From assembly GCA_040400085.1 (NCBI GenBank), contig JBBAQX010000001.1, positions 62,001 through 126,000 of the forward strand: DNA of 64,000 bases, written 5' to 3'. Source of the DNA: HNR sp040400085. Lineage in GTDB: Bacteria; Actinomycetota; Actinomycetes; Actinomycetales; Microbacteriaceae. Below, piece after piece: positions 22,512 through 32,128 of the stretch. The notes below the pieces were generated by a model. It was not told the origin of the DNA, searched no databases, and saw only the letters and a program-made list of their open reading frames with translations. Made by a program: the position numbers and the translations under genes. How positions within the stretch are numbered: position 1 is the first letter of the stretch; every line of letters starts with the position of its first letter.

Positions 22512-25500
22512 ATGTCGGATAACCTGGGCCCTGGGGTCTCTCGTGTCGTCTCCCCAGAGGGAGCTAGTTTCGATCTGGTCATCTGGCAAGCAGACAAGCC
22601 ACCCCTGGACAGTGAGCTTGATCTTGTTCAGCAGGTCGAGTCTGATTGGCGGCGTACCATGGTCATGCGGGGTACGCCTAGCGGTTGGATTGAGAACCCC
22701 ACCAATCCTGGGGATGCCTTCGTCACCAACGCTACCTACTCCAACTGGTTTCAGTTTGGACGCCAGCGGGCTGGAGAGACCAAAGCTATCGCCTGGGCTG
22801 TGGTCAATGGCTGGGTTATCCCCGTATCGGGTACGCAAACAGGAAACCCCCCCGGGTCTCCCGACAACACAAATACCTGGAACAGGGTCACCCTTGACCC
22901 ACCCCCATCCAATGCGGGAGACCAGCGGGTAGACTTTGTGTTCTTGGAGGTCTGGCGTGCTCGTATCCCCAGCGGGGCTGCTTCAACGAAGCCTCAGCCG
23001 GACAAGATTTACAAGTACGGCAACGTGGAGGGGGGTGCGAGTTACCTCCCGGATAACCTGATCGACCCTGAGATTGGAGCAGAGACCACCCAAAGGGTTC
23101 AGCTTCAATACCGTATCCGGGTGGTTCGAGGCTTGGTGGGTCTGGCTACCAACCCCGATGGCTTTGACCCGACCACGGTAAAAGCTCAAGGGTCGGCCCC
23201 CGTGGCGACCTCCTACACCTTTACCAATATGCGCCAGGAGCTAGGGGATGCCGGGCTCTGGCGCGCAGGGGATGGGTCCAACAACTCTCAGACGGCCCTC
23301 GGGTCGGTAGATGGCTACACCTACGCCATCCCGCTATCGCTGGTTTTCCGGCGTAACTCGGTTGCCTGGAATGGGGACCCAGGCCCTAACTTGAACGGTG
23401 CGGTCAACCGGAACCCCACAGCTACCAACAGGGCGGGTTGGAAGACCTTCTCGACAGTGGCCACCCTGGGGGCCGATCTGTCGGCTTCCGCTCTTACCCT
23501 TACCCTGGCGCCCTACACAGCCAACACCCTTCCGATGCCAGCCACCCCGGCATCTCCGGTGGTTATCCAGGTAGGCGATGAGCTTATCACGTACCAGGCT
23601 ATCAGCGGCACCAACATGACCTTGGTAGCCCGCGGCGCCAACGGTACAAGGGCGGAGACCCACAAGGCGGGGACCCCTGTTGTGATCCTTTCGGGGAGGC
23701 CGGATGGCTTGTTCTCCGATCAGATCGCCAGGACGGACATCCTGGATATCCGCCATATCGTCAACCCCAACGGCTTTGACTACCAGGCTTTGCTCAAGGC
23801 AAACCTGGCAAAGCTCATGAAGGGCGACCTCCAGGCTAACTGGAAACGTTCGGCGGCTACTCAAGGGCCCTTCCTCTTCTACCAGGATGTTGCTACGAAC
23901 AGTCCGGTAGCCCTGGGGACAGCTAGGCTTGATGGCCCCAACAACGTTCGGAGGGTGTGGTCGGATGCCTCTACCCTGGAAACCGTGGAGGTCATCGTAG
24001 AGCCGGCTCCCGTTCCTCCGGTGTTCCCCGCGGTGGCTCAGATCGCTTCTTCTTGGTCCCTGGCCCTCTCGGCCAATACCCCTCAGCAAGCGGTGGGTAA
24101 CCAGTTTAGCGCTGGAGACATCATCGTCATTCCGATCAACACCTTCCAACAAGGGTTGGGGGCCGACATTGATCAGGTCCGTTTCGTGAACGATGGCATT
24201 TCCTACGCCGTCGAGATCCGGATCAACGGGAAGGAGACCACCCTGGACTCTTCCCTGTATACGGTAACCCCCCTCAACCCAGGGGCCGGGAACGACCTGA
24301 CCATCACCTTCAATGCCGGGACCGTGTACCCCATCACCGGGGTGGTCAGCATCACGGTGAGGGTTTTCTACGGCCCTGGACGAGGGATGAGCCGTCGCCC
24401 GGACAGCTTCCATTCTGCCTCCATGCTGACCAACACAGGGGGCGAGTTCATGCTCTCTGCTTCGGGGGTCCCCTCTACCAACCTGCCTCTTCGGCCGGGC
24501 TGGTTCCCTCTCTGGTCTCGCTTCCGTGGCAGCGTGTTCAACGGCCTTGTCCCTGTCACCGGGGAAATGTACGTAGACCCCGCCTCCAAGACAGTCGCCC
24601 TGACTCCTTTCCGGAGAATCACCTACCCGCAGGTGCTTACCCAGGATGGGTTCGCCGTGAACCTCTTGGGGGGCTTTGGCTCCTTTGTGAGCAACGGTGT
24701 GTCTACCGGGACGAACACGTTCTCCAACGCCGATGGGCTCTTCAACGGCGCCTACCTCAACAAGGTTCTCGTGATCAAGTCTGGGTCCGCCAAGGGCTCC
24801 TACTACATCACAGCCGTCTTGGGCCCCAACCTGCTCCAGGTACAGGGCAATATCCCGGTTACCACCCTCCCGCCCTCGGAATGGACCTTTCAGACCCCGC
24901 TAGGTCTGATGCCCACGGTTGATAACTCCCTGGCGCCCAAGTGGGTAACCACGGACCCCCTTGAGCTTTTTGCAGGGAGTGTCGTGGGCCCCAACAACAA
25001 CGCGGCGCAAAGCAACCTCTACGTGACGTTGCCCCGTCACCTGATCCCGGGTTGGGGTGAGGTTCGGTCGCCTTTGATGCTGCCTGGCAACCCTGTCTTT
25101 GACCAGGGGGTAAACCTCTTCCTGCAAAGCAAAGAGGGCGGTGTCTACTCTGACACCAACCATAACCCGCAGTACATTAACTACGTCAACGGGGCGGTCA
25201 CCTACGCTGTTTTCTCGACCCACAACCTGACGGCTCTCCCCGGAACCGTAGCTGCAACCTACAACGCCCTGACCCCCACCCCCGGGGTGGCAGGTGTCCG
25301 GTTCTTCACCGACACCCGGGGTCTTAGCCGCAAGGGTCTGGAGCTACCTCCCTTCTACGGAGTGGCCCGGCTCTTCGCCGTGTACGAGGCTCAGGATTAC
25401 GCAACCAATGGGTCAGCCTATGTGGCATCTACCCGGGCACCTATCGGGGTAGGTTCCCCCGCGATCAACCTCCTACGCCAGAACTTCGATGGTCCTTACT

Positions 25501-26822
25501 TCTGGGTAGAGATTGACGCTGATGGGGACAGCACCTTCATCCTGAACGCTGATGCCTTGGACCTCAGCAAGTCTTCGGTGGTGGCCATCCCCAACTTTGC
25601 CAGCGGGCGCTACGTTATCGAGGCTTCTATCTTCGGCTTTGACCGCGGAAGCTTTGACCCGACACAGCCCTTCCGCCTTGTGATGAGCCGTAACCGGACC
25701 ATCGCCACGGATAACGCTGTGCGTAGCAACAACCTCGGGGTTCTGGCCCCTGGCCCGACAACCATTGTCCCCGGCCCCCTCCAGACCAACGACAAGGTTG
25801 TTCTGAACTACAGCCACACTGTATACCAGGGTGACCCGTGGGGAAGCACCAGCGCTTTCAACGATAGCCCCCAAGTGCAAGGGCCTCTCACCTCCTCGTC
25901 TGCTTTCCAACTGGCCTCTACCAAGGTCAACGAGGCAGCCCTCACCCGGCCTAACCAGAAAGTCCTGGAGGTTCTGGCGGGGACAACCTTCCTGATGACG
26001 GCGGGGACAGGTCGTTTGGCTGGGGACAACACCGGGTCTACCTCGTTGGATGTACGGAATGTAGGGTACGAGAACCCTGCTTCCTACCCCCCTTCTTCTG
26101 CTGTAGACCCTCGGCCCCGGTCGCTTCTAGGGGCTCTAGGTGGCCAGGTACTTGGTTACGGTACGGACTTCGCGGGGGCTACTGAGAGGCTGCCCCTGGG
26201 TTCCCTCTTCCGGGACAAGGACTTCCGGGGCGAAGCAATCGCCTCGAACCGCGGTAGCGTCGTCTTTGAAGACAACGTTGAAGCGACGTTCACCTTCCCG
26301 GCCCTGGCCACAAATCACCAGCGGGAGCAAAAGGAAGCCCTGGTACACCAGGCTTCCCTGGCTACGGGGGACTCTGGGGACGTTCTGGTTCACGTAGATG
26401 GTGAGCAAGCCAACTATGTGCCGTTGGTTAACTTCCGTACCAACAGGGGCGGCAGCCTGTTCTCGGCTGGGGGGGCTAGACCCGGAGGCGAAGTAGGCGC
26501 CAAGCTTGCTGCCATCCAAGACCCCTCGGGGCATACCAACGTCCTCTGCGGTCGAGCCTTCCTGGTACGCAACCACGTTACCACGGTCGGATTGAGCGAG
26601 GTTTCCGCAGGGGATGAGCTTATGCTCCTGGTGCTGACCACGGTGAAGAGGCTTACCAACGGCCTGGCTACCCAAGGCGAGGTCTTGGTGAGCACCAACG
26701 GTACCGGGGAAGGCTACTCGGCGGCAGACCTCTACCGTATCGAAGGTCACCCGCTGATGGTAGACAGCACCAGGCTAGACCTGGACCCCTCCACCATCAC
26801 CCTGAGCAAGAGGACAACGTTA
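22512..26822 (+). CDS. Large virion protein, 1436 aa (paralogue of the gene at 9943)
   Basis: The N-terminal 400 residues or so match the 873-aa protein (see that entry), including LEVWR, GLWRAG and DGYTYAIPL. The C-terminal thousand residues are beta-rich and unlike the paralogue. ATG 22512 has AGGATGAAG upstream. Its only in-frame TTA is at 26820-26822, where it forms TTATG with the start of the next gene; the standard code would add six residues and end at TGA 26840. Probable fibre or decoration protein at the end of the virion operon. Confidence 0.7.
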
Positions 26823-26992
26823 TGGCTATCCGCCATCTGACGGCACAGGACATTGACCCCAACGAAAAGGCCAAGAGGGCCAAGTCGGCCACAGCTACGC
26901 TCAAAGGTAGGCTGTCTGACCCCACGTTGACCCCCGTTCAGCGTGAGGAAGTCAAGAAAGCCCTGGCTAAGGTAGAAGCTTGGGGAGCCTGA
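26822..26992 (+). CDS. Small hypothetical protein, 56 aa
   Basis: ATG 26822 overlaps the TTA of the preceding gene by one base; TGA ends at 26992. The product is highly charged and helical (DPNEKAKRAKSATATLKGRL, then QREEVKKALAKVEAWGA). Its last codons lie inside the 5' arm of a long inverted repeat that probably acts as a terminator, and it overlaps the convergent 142-aa gene by 26 nt. Likely the last gene of the virion operon. Function unknown. Confidence 0.6.
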   Translation: MAIRHLTAQDIDPNEKAKRAKSATATLKGRLSDPTLTPVQREEVKKALAKVEAWGA

Positions 26993-27023
26993 GGGCCCGA
27001 CCTTCTACCTTAGCCAGGGCTTT
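26957..27023. terminator. Bidirectional terminator-like inverted repeat between convergent genes
   Basis: A perfect 22-bp inverted repeat: arm 26957-26978 (starts AAAGCCCTGG) and arm 27002-27023 (ends CCAGGGCTTT), separated by 23 nt. A-rich and T-rich edges flank it on both strands, so it can terminate the rightward virion operon and the leftward small genes. Both arms are also the 3' coding ends of the two convergent genes and encode the same peptide KALAKVE in each. Confidence 0.75.
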
Positions 27024-27395
27024 TGCCAAGCCCCCGGGGGGAGTGACGTCGATGACGACCGTAGCCTCCGGGGGCTTTTCGGCTATTTCCAGGCCGGGTG
27101 CTTCGCCAATAGGCCCCGAAGAAAGCAACTTCCCGCCTTGAAGTAGTTTCTGGTTGCTCACAATCACATCGTAAGCAAGCGAGACACTGTTTGGGATAGC
27201 ACCCACAGGTTCCCAGGTAATCTTGCTCGGGTTGGCGTAGCCGCTACTCATGTCCCGCCTTGACGACAGCAGGAACATCCATTCATGGGGGTCGGTTTTG
27301 AGGCGGTAAACCCCCATGACCTCATAGAGGGCACCTCGAAACTCGACGAAGTTACCGGGGCGAAAGCGCAGCTTGGGGGGTTTGGTAGAAGCCAT
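26967..27395 (-). CDS. Hypothetical protein, 142 aa
   Basis: ATG 27395, TAG 26967. The N-terminal part (FRPGNFVEFRGALYEVMGVY) looks like a small beta-barrel of the kind found in nucleic-acid-binding or structural proteins. The C-terminus, KALAKVE onward, is encoded in the shared palindrome. It overlaps the convergent 56-aa gene by 26 nt. No family recognised. It is the last gene of a four-gene minus-strand group (28365 to 26967). Confidence 0.6.
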   Translation of the reverse strand: MASTKPPKLRFRPGNFVEFRGALYEVMGVYRLKTDPHEWMFLLSSRRDMSSGYANPSKITWEPVGAIPNSVSLAYDVIVSNQKLLQGGKLLSSGPIGEAPGLEIAEKPPEATVVIDVTPPGGLAKALAKVEGRALRLPKLLP

Positions 27396-27412
27396 GGCTC
27401 TTACTTATTGAC
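27391..27412. repeat. Direct repeat copy 1 at a gene junction
   Basis: 22 nt that match 27576-27597 at 20 of 22 positions. On the minus strand it reads GTCAATAAGTAAGAGCC then ATGGC, containing the TAA stop of the 59-aa gene and the ATG of the 142-aa gene. Confidence 0.8.
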
Positions 27413-27580
27413 AGGCTTGTAGATAACCACAGGGACCGAGAGGTAGACCTCTCTCGTGGCCTCCCCCAACTCCACGAGAGCTTCGTAGGGCGCCACCGGC
27501 CCAATGTAGGACTTGCGGACTCCCTGGCTTTTCAGTTCGTCCCGGCAGATGTTGAGAACGTCGTTGCTAAAGCGAGCCAT
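27401..27580 (-). CDS. Small hypothetical protein, 59 aa
   Basis: ATG 27580 and TAA 27401-27403. The predicted product begins MARFSNDVLNIC and ends VVIYKPVNK. It fills what would otherwise be an unexplained 136-nt gap, and its stop lies 5 nt before the ATG of the 142-aa gene. The start is 5 nt after the TTA stop of the 121-aa gene. Short alpha/beta protein of unknown function. Confidence 0.6.
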   Translation of the reverse strand: MARFSNDVLNICRDELKSQGVRKSYIGPVAPYEALVELGEATREVYLSVPVVIYKPVNK

Positions 27581-27597
27581 GGTTCTAACTTATTGAC
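27576..27597. repeat. Direct repeat copy 2 at a gene junction (TTA in place of TAA)
   Basis: Matches 27391-27412 at 20 of 22 positions. On the minus strand it reads GTCAATAAGTTAGAACC then ATGGC. The codon aligned with the TAA stop of copy 1 is TTA here (27586-27588), which supports TTA being a stop. Confidence 0.8.
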
Positions 27598-27951
27598 CTT
27601 CTGCATTAGCCTGGCGTAAGCCCTCAGAGACCCCTCGAAAGAGAGAGACCCGGGGGGAAGCCGACTTGCGTAGACAGCGTACCCGAGCACAAGGCTTGCC
27701 CTCTCCCACTTGCCCAGGTCATCGGGGTTAAGCCCAATCCGTGTGGCCGTTTCATCCACCAGGGTTTGAAGCTTGGTCTCCAGACCCGTACCCCGGAAGA
27801 AGGTAGCCCCCCCGGTGCCTTCGTTGGTGGCTGACCCCAGCACTTCGTCTTGGGGGCCATAGACGATAGCACGGTAGCAGGGGGTCTCATCCCCAGGGGA
27901 GAGATGCTTGAAGTCGATCATGTACGGGCCAACAGGGATCTTGGTGGTCAC
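27586..27951 (-). CDS. Hypothetical protein, 121 aa
   Basis: Starts at GTG 27951. The end is taken at the in-frame TTA (27588-27586), giving a C-terminus ...MQKVNK that matches the ...KPVNK end of the next gene. The standard code would add 17 residues and overlap the next gene by 49 nt. The sequence has an alpha/beta start (VGPYMIDFKHLSPGDETP) and no recognised motif. GTAGAGAGGG lies directly upstream as a possible RBS. Confidence 0.6.
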
Positions 27952-27981
27952 GGCCCTCTCTACGGGGGAGGGCTACACCTT

Positions 27982-28365
27982 TTAGGACCAGCGGGCTCTT
28001 TTGACCCGGAAGCCTACCTTTTCGGCCCAATCTTCCTCGTGGGGCCCCTCGCAGAAGCTTCCGAGGAAGACAAGCTCAGGGCCTTTGACCTGATCGGCGG
28101 CTTCCCAATCTACAAGATACCGGTTCCAACCCCACCAGCCATAAACCGTGGTTGACCTCTCACTAGCCTTCCGGTGAGGCTCCCCGTTCAGGAGAGCCTG
28201 GATATCTGTCTGGTACGCATAGAGCAGGGGGTACTGCTTCCCATAGAGCCTCATGTGTCGGCGGTAGGCTTTCAGCCTCTTCCTGCTCTTGGGGTCCGTA
28301 TGGTCCCTACCTTCTACTTCCGCCATACGTTCTGCCACGTCGGGGTCGAAGAGATACACGGCCAT
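27982..28365 (-). CDS. Hypothetical protein, 127 aa
   Basis: ATG 28365, TAA 27982. Rich in Arg, Lys, Tyr and Trp (KRLKAYRRHMRLYGKQY), suggesting a basic helical protein, but no family is recognised. AAGGAGG lies 7 nt before the ATG, a very good ribosome binding site, and TATAAG just upstream may be a -10 box in the 42-nt divergent gap. First gene of the minus-strand group. Confidence 0.6.
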   Translation of the reverse strand: MAVYLFDPDVAERMAEVEGRDHTDPKSRKRLKAYRRHMRLYGKQYPLLYAYQTDIQALLNGEPHRKASERSTTVYGWWGWNRYLVDWEAADQVKGPELVFLGSFCEGPHEEDWAEKVGFRVKRARWS

Positions 28366-28407
28366 GGGAGGTCCTCCTTATACCTCTGGTAAGATGAGGA
28401 CCTTACT

Positions 28408-28752
28408 GTGGACAAAATACTCGACATTCTTCTTAGCTGGCAAATGCTGGTGTTGACCCTGGGCTCATATGGCATCACCTGGGCTTTGCGTACCCTCGTC
28501 ACCGGCTTGTTTCCTCAAGTCATGGGCAAGCGGATCTGGGAGAAGGTTTGCGTACCCCTCGGGCCCTTGGCCAACGGCATGATTCTAGCCGTTGTACTAC
28601 CCCTCCCCCCTGAAGTGGGAACCCTGCTGTCAAGCAAGCTGGTTCTCGGTTTGATCGCCGGTCTCTCCTCGGCGGCGGTCTACTCTCGGTTCCGGGACTT
28701 TGCTCGGGAGAAGACCGGGGTAGTTCTACCTGAGGGCTCCAAAGAAAGCTGA
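28408..28752 (+). CDS. Small membrane protein, holin-like, 114 aa
   Basis: Start GTG 28408, TGA 28752. Two or three hydrophobic segments are visible (about residues 12-34, 48-66 and 76-93), with a charged C-terminal tail (RFRDFAREKTG). Size, topology and position at the head of a cluster with another membrane protein and a secreted protein are what phage holins show, but holins are too diverse to confirm from sequence. It could also be another small phage membrane protein. Confidence 0.5.
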   Translation: MDKILDILLSWQMLVLTLGSYGITWALRTLVTGLFPQVMGKRIWEKVCVPLGPLANGMILAVVLPLPPEVGTLLSSKLVLGLIAGLSSAAVYSRFRDFAREKTGVVLPEGSKES

Positions 28753-28756
28753 TGCC

Positions 28757-29284
28757 ATGAAAGAAGCCTGGCTCGCTTTCACAGCAGGTTTGAAGAAGAC
28801 CGGCATCTTCCTGGCCCGGTACCTGTTGGGGCCGCTAGCTGCCTTCGCGCTCATTGTGGGGGCACTGGTCCTGGTCTCCATGGGGCTGGGGAAGGACCTC
28901 CAAATCGGAGGTCTCTTGGGCCGCATCTTTGGGAAAGGTAAACCGGAGACGCGGGCAGACGTGGCTTCTTCTGTGGACCCCGACAGGGTCCGGCCAGATG
29001 GCACCCTCATCCTCCCAGGTGAGCCAGACTCCAAGGGTATTGCTCAGGCAGTCGTGGTCTCCGCTGATCCCCCTGACCTGTTTTCCGACCCGGGGACCAT
29101 CACGTACACCCCCCCCGGCCCGGAAGCAAAGCCTGTCACGGTGACCCTCCCGGATGGGGTCACCAGCAAAGACGTGGACAAGGTGGTCATCCTCACCCCA
29201 GAGGTGGTGGCCGTTACGGTCAAGGATACCTCCCCGGTCAAAGCAGAGACCATTGATCGCCTACTTGAAAAGTACGGGGGGTTA
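28757..29284 (+). CDS. Single-pass membrane protein, 175 aa
   Basis: ATG 28757 lies 4 nt after the holin-like gene. One strong transmembrane segment at about residues 18-37 (LLGPLAAFALIVGALVLVSM) is followed by a Pro/Asp-rich, beta-rich domain. The only in-frame TTA (29282-29284) lies 10 nt before the next ATG and is taken as the stop; the standard code would add 29 residues overlapping the next gene by 77 nt. Possible role in lysis or membrane association; not recognised. Confidence 0.55.
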
Positions 29285-29294
29285 GGGAGACTTG

Positions 29295-29576
29295 ATGGGC
29301 CAGGTTGTCAAGTTCCCGACCCGCAAGAGGCGCAAAACACCCCTCCCCTGTCCTTTGGACTTCCAAGGTAGAGAACGGATCATCTATGACCTCGGGTTTC
29401 TTTGGGCCAAGCTAGAGAATCGGCGCTACAGCCAATTTCAGATGACCCTCTTGCAGGGTGCCCGCGACCAGGCCACTTTCCTAGCCCAGGAAGCGGGGTA
29501 TACTGTATCTTTCGAGGATACCGCGGACCCTACCAGGGTTGTGGCTACCTTCAGTTTCCATACTTACAAGCCATGA
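29295..29576 (+). CDS. Hypothetical protein, 93 aa
   Basis: ATG 29295 is preceded by GGGAGA; an adjacent TTG at 29292 is less likely. The N-terminus is basic (VKFPTRKRRK), then helical. Ends with TGA overlapping the next ATG (ATGA). No family recognised. Lies inside the putative lysis cluster. Confidence 0.55.
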   Translation: MGQVVKFPTRKRRKTPLPCPLDFQGRERIIYDLGFLWAKLENRRYSQFQMTLLQGARDQATFLAQEAGYTVSFEDTADPTRVVATFSFHTYKP

Positions 29577-30178
29577 AACCTATACTTCTCTGTGGAATCA
29601 CCCTGACATTGGCACTGGCGCCTTCCTTGGCCTATGGACAATGCAGCCCTGACAGTATTTGCGTGGCCAAGGAGGACATGCAGGCTATCTCCCAGCTTCT
29701 CCGGGAGAAGCAATGTCTCTTGAAGACGGCTCCCAAGCTGACCTTGGACCCTATCCAGATCACGGTGGACCGCCAGGGTCGGATTTATAGCTCGGGTGCT
29801 GGTGGGACCCATCCTTACACTGTCGCTATGGAATGGTGTACCTACACGGTGTATGCCCGTGGCGTAATAAAGCCTACCGTGGTGGTCAAGGAAGACCCCT
29901 CTTGGGGGTGGCGTTGGAGCCTGAAGCCTGTTCTGGGTATCCTTCCGTTGCCCCTGGTATCCGGGAAGGGTTGGGGGGCAACCTGGGAAGCGGGTTTGGG
30001 CTTGGAACCGTTCTACTGGCGGAACCTCAACGCCACGCTCTACGCTGGGATCAAGACTTCGGGGGTAGGCTTCGGGTATGACCTCACTCGGAATGCGGGT
30101 GTGGCCTTCACCTACAGCCTGGCCTACGAAGGATGGCGGTCAGGATTGCTACTTGGCTTGTACGCCCGCCTTTGGTTA
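29573..30178 (+). CDS. Secreted protein with signal peptide, 201 aa
   Basis: ATG 29573 (ATGA overlap) opens a classic signal peptide: a short basic start, a hydrophobic core and a likely cleavage after AYG. The C-terminal half alternates aromatic and small residues (GLGLEPFYWRNLNATLYAG, GVGFGYDLTRNAGVAF) like transmembrane beta strands. Such secreted proteins next to a holin-like gene may be lysis (spanin-type) proteins, which would fit a diderm host, but this is inference. The frame ends TTA-TGA: TTA 30176-30178 overlaps the next ATG by one base. Confidence 0.55.
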
Positions 30179-31002
30179 TGAATGCCCGTCGTTCCGACCT
30201 CCAACCCCCGCTAGGTGTTCCTGGGGGCTTCTGCCAGGTTACGCAGAGGATTGACGAGATTCCGAATCCCACGTTGCGGGAGACTCTTCACAACAAGACG
30301 GAGGAGGGCTTCAAGCTGAATGACCGGGAGATGGCGGTCATCTATAACAACCTGGCGGAATCGGGGTTTGGGCAGTTTCGAGATTTGATTCTCTCCCCCC
30401 ATGCCCAATACCGGATGGACCTTCGGAGTGTCCCTGTTGACACCCTCAAGAAAGCCTTGGGGGGCTTTGGTAGGTGGCTGGGGGACCTCAAAGCCAAGAA
30501 GCCCCAAGAGGCACTCCGGGTAAAGGGCATCCTGGACAGTGGCGAGAAGGTGGAGTGGTTTGATCCAGTTACCGGGATTGAGCTAGTTTTCCGGCGCAAG
30601 GGGACTGAGACCGTGATCGTATCTGTTTGGCAGAAGGGGGTACCGGACCCGAAAGGCCCGCCTCCCCAGGGTTGTCGGGTTGCCAGTGTGGTCGCCAAGT
30701 ACAAGGCATCGGTCTTGAAAAGGCTGGCCCTCCGGATTTACGAGAGGACCTCCAGTAACCCGGTCATTGGGGTAATCTTGGCCCGGGAAGCTCTCAAGGA
30801 AGCTGGCCTCATGACCCCGGAGGTTACCAAGGTCTTTACCCTGGTTCGGCATCTGGGGGTGGAGGGGTTGGAAGACCTCCGAGACATGGTGCGTATCTCC
30901 CTGGACGGTCAGCCGGAGAACATCGGACCTTTCTGTGTCGAGCTTCTCAAGGCGGCAGATCACAAAGAGGCTGCCTCAGACTTGAATGACGCTCTCGCTT
31001 TA
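30178..31002 (+). CDS. Hypothetical protein with DUF4258-like segment, 274 aa
   Basis: ATG 30178 overlaps the preceding stop. Around residues 76-145 is a segment HAQYRMDLRSVPVDTLKKAL followed by a strand-rich VEWFDPVTGIELVF and TETVIVSVW. It resembles the HA-x-x-RM-x-x-R core of DUF4258-like proteins, though this is a pattern match only. The C-terminal part is helical. TTA at 31000-31002 is taken as the stop; the standard code would extend to 31068, overlapping the convergent gene. With TTA stops the two convergent genes end 5 nt apart. Confidence 0.55.
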
Positions 31003-31007
31003 CCGGG

Positions 31008-31262
31008 TAAGAGCAGACGGGACCACTTCCCGGGCCAGTCAGACCCGGTCTGTAGCCCCGTCTGGTAGGCATTCTCCATGACCTTGACCATCTCGACAAG
31101 CTCTTGTTCGTTGAGCTTGTCGAACACGGTCTCGGGGACACGGCCCAGCCAAAGAGCAGTTGTCCCCGGTTGAATGTTGTAGTCCCTGGAGAGAACCAAC
31201 AGAACGCTGGCCATCTTGCGGTTACTCAAGGCCATAGCCTCGCGGCTCTTTTCGGCAGTCAT
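31008..31262 (-). CDS. Hypothetical protein, 84 aa
   Basis: ATG 31262. The end is taken at the in-frame TTA (31010-31008), which faces the TTA stop of the convergent 274-aa gene across 5 nt. The standard code would add 16 residues. The product is helical (NRKMASVLLVLSRDY, NEQELVEMVKVMENAY). The coding sequence contains a perfect 10-bp inverted repeat (31094-31103 / 31113-31122). The start overlaps the stop of the upstream gene (TGATG-type). Confidence 0.55.
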
Positions 31263-31462
31263 AGCTTGCTCTTCCGTATCTCGGTTTCGATGAGGTTGAC
31301 CACGGTGGCCAGGGCGGCGCTATCAAGCTGCCGGATAACCGTGTAGGGGAGCTTGTCCAGGATCTCTTGGACCCTCTTGGGTTCAATCGGAGGGGCAAGC
31401 TTCTCACAGATATCGCTAGCCCTCCGTGTTTTGCACTTGATCCAAGGGCGAAGGGTTGGCAT
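31259..31462 (-). CDS. Hypothetical protein, 67 aa
   Basis: The open frame extends upstream, but ATG 31462 overlaps the TGA of the preceding gene by one base (TGATG) and is the natural start. Helix-rich (PKRVQEILDKLPYTVIRQLD), with a C-terminus IRKSKL and TGA at 31259. No family recognised. In composition it resembles the 84-aa neighbour, as if both were small helical partners. Confidence 0.5.
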   Translation of the reverse strand: MPTLRPWIKCKTRRASDICEKLAPPIEPKRVQEILDKLPYTVIRQLDSAALATVVNLIETEIRKSKL

Positions 31463-31758
31463 CAGAAGAACGGGCTTGGCCCGTAGTAGAAGGAATTGAG
31501 AGGGCTTGTATCCTCGGGCTCTTCGGGCTGGGGAGGCAGCACCGGCTTCCACCCTAGCTCCGAAAGCTTTACCCCCAGGCTAACCGTGCTCCAAACCTTC
31601 TCCTTGATCCGTTGGAGCATGACGTCCACGTTGCGGGGTTCGATGTAGAACTGGCTCCATTGCCTGTAAGAAGGGGTGTGCCCTTCCACGGTGAGGATGG
31701 CCTCTTGGCCATTCACCTGGATTGAGAAGATGCCTTGTGTCTGGGTAAAGGGGGGCAT
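31462..31758 (-). CDS. Hypothetical protein, 98 aa (second half of a standard-code 208-aa ORF)
   Basis: In the standard code one frame covers 32088-31462. If TTA is a stop, that frame is cut at 31779-31777 and a second gene begins at ATG 31758, 18 nt downstream in the same frame. The product starts MPPFTQTQGIFSIQVNG and is beta-rich, with a Pro/Glu-rich C-terminus. No family recognised. If TTA is read as Leu here, this is the C-terminal half of a 208-aa protein. TGA at 31462. Confidence 0.45.
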   Translation of the reverse strand: MPPFTQTQGIFSIQVNGQEAILTVEGHTPSYRQWSQFYIEPRNVDVMLQRIKEKVWSTVSLGVKLSELGWKPVLPPQPEEPEDTSPLNSFYYGPSPFF

Positions 31759-31776
31759 GGGGTGTACCTCGGGGTG

Positions 31777-32088
31777 TAAATAGCCCCAGGCTTCGGCCCC
31801 GGGCTCAGAGAAAGCATCAGCCTCAAAGTCAGGCTCATCCTGACTCCCGCGGAAGGCTTCGCCCTCGTAGACCCACTTGTCCGAAGTCTCCGGCGTGAAC
31901 TCCAGTTTCAAAGCTTTGACCGTGAGGCTTGCAAACTTGTCCATCGCTTCGTACGAGGTCTGACGGTTACCCTTGAAGCGGAAGGTCTTACCCGTCTTCG
32001 AGTTTTCGAGGAAGGGGACGCCGTCCACCGTGAAGTACAGCACGTAGTTCGGGGTGAAGATCCGGGCAGCGCATTCCTGGGTGGTCAT
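31777..32088 (-). CDS. Hypothetical protein, 103 aa (first half of a standard-code 208-aa ORF)
   Basis: ATG 32088 faces the SNF2 helicase gene across 40 nt. The product has a beta-hairpin-like start (YVLYFTVDGVPFLENSKTGK), then helices, and an acidic C-terminus (DEPDFEADAFSEPG). It ends at TTA 31779-31777 under the TTA-stop reading; otherwise it continues in frame to 31462. No family recognised. Confidence 0.5.
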
Positions 32089-32128
32089 GTCTGTTTCTAC
32101 GTCGTGACGAGAGACCTTTTAAGGTGTA
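32089..32128. promoter_or_regulatory. Divergent intergenic region before the replication block
   Basis: A 40-nt gap between divergent genes. On the plus strand GGTGTAAT (32123-32130) overlaps the first possible start codon (ATG 32129) and lies 12 nt upstream of a second in-frame ATG (32141). TTTTAAGG just before it is the only AT-rich tract. The gap must contain at least one promoter for the helicase operon. Confidence 0.35.

Noticed and set aside
4167..26822. Open frames on the minus strand across the virion genes
   Set aside because: They are shadows of GC-rich coding sequence in other frames, without RBS, conserved motifs or consistent spacing.
31094..31122. 10-bp inverted repeat as a terminator
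   Set aside because: It lies well inside a coding frame, has no T tract and is better seen as coding sequence.
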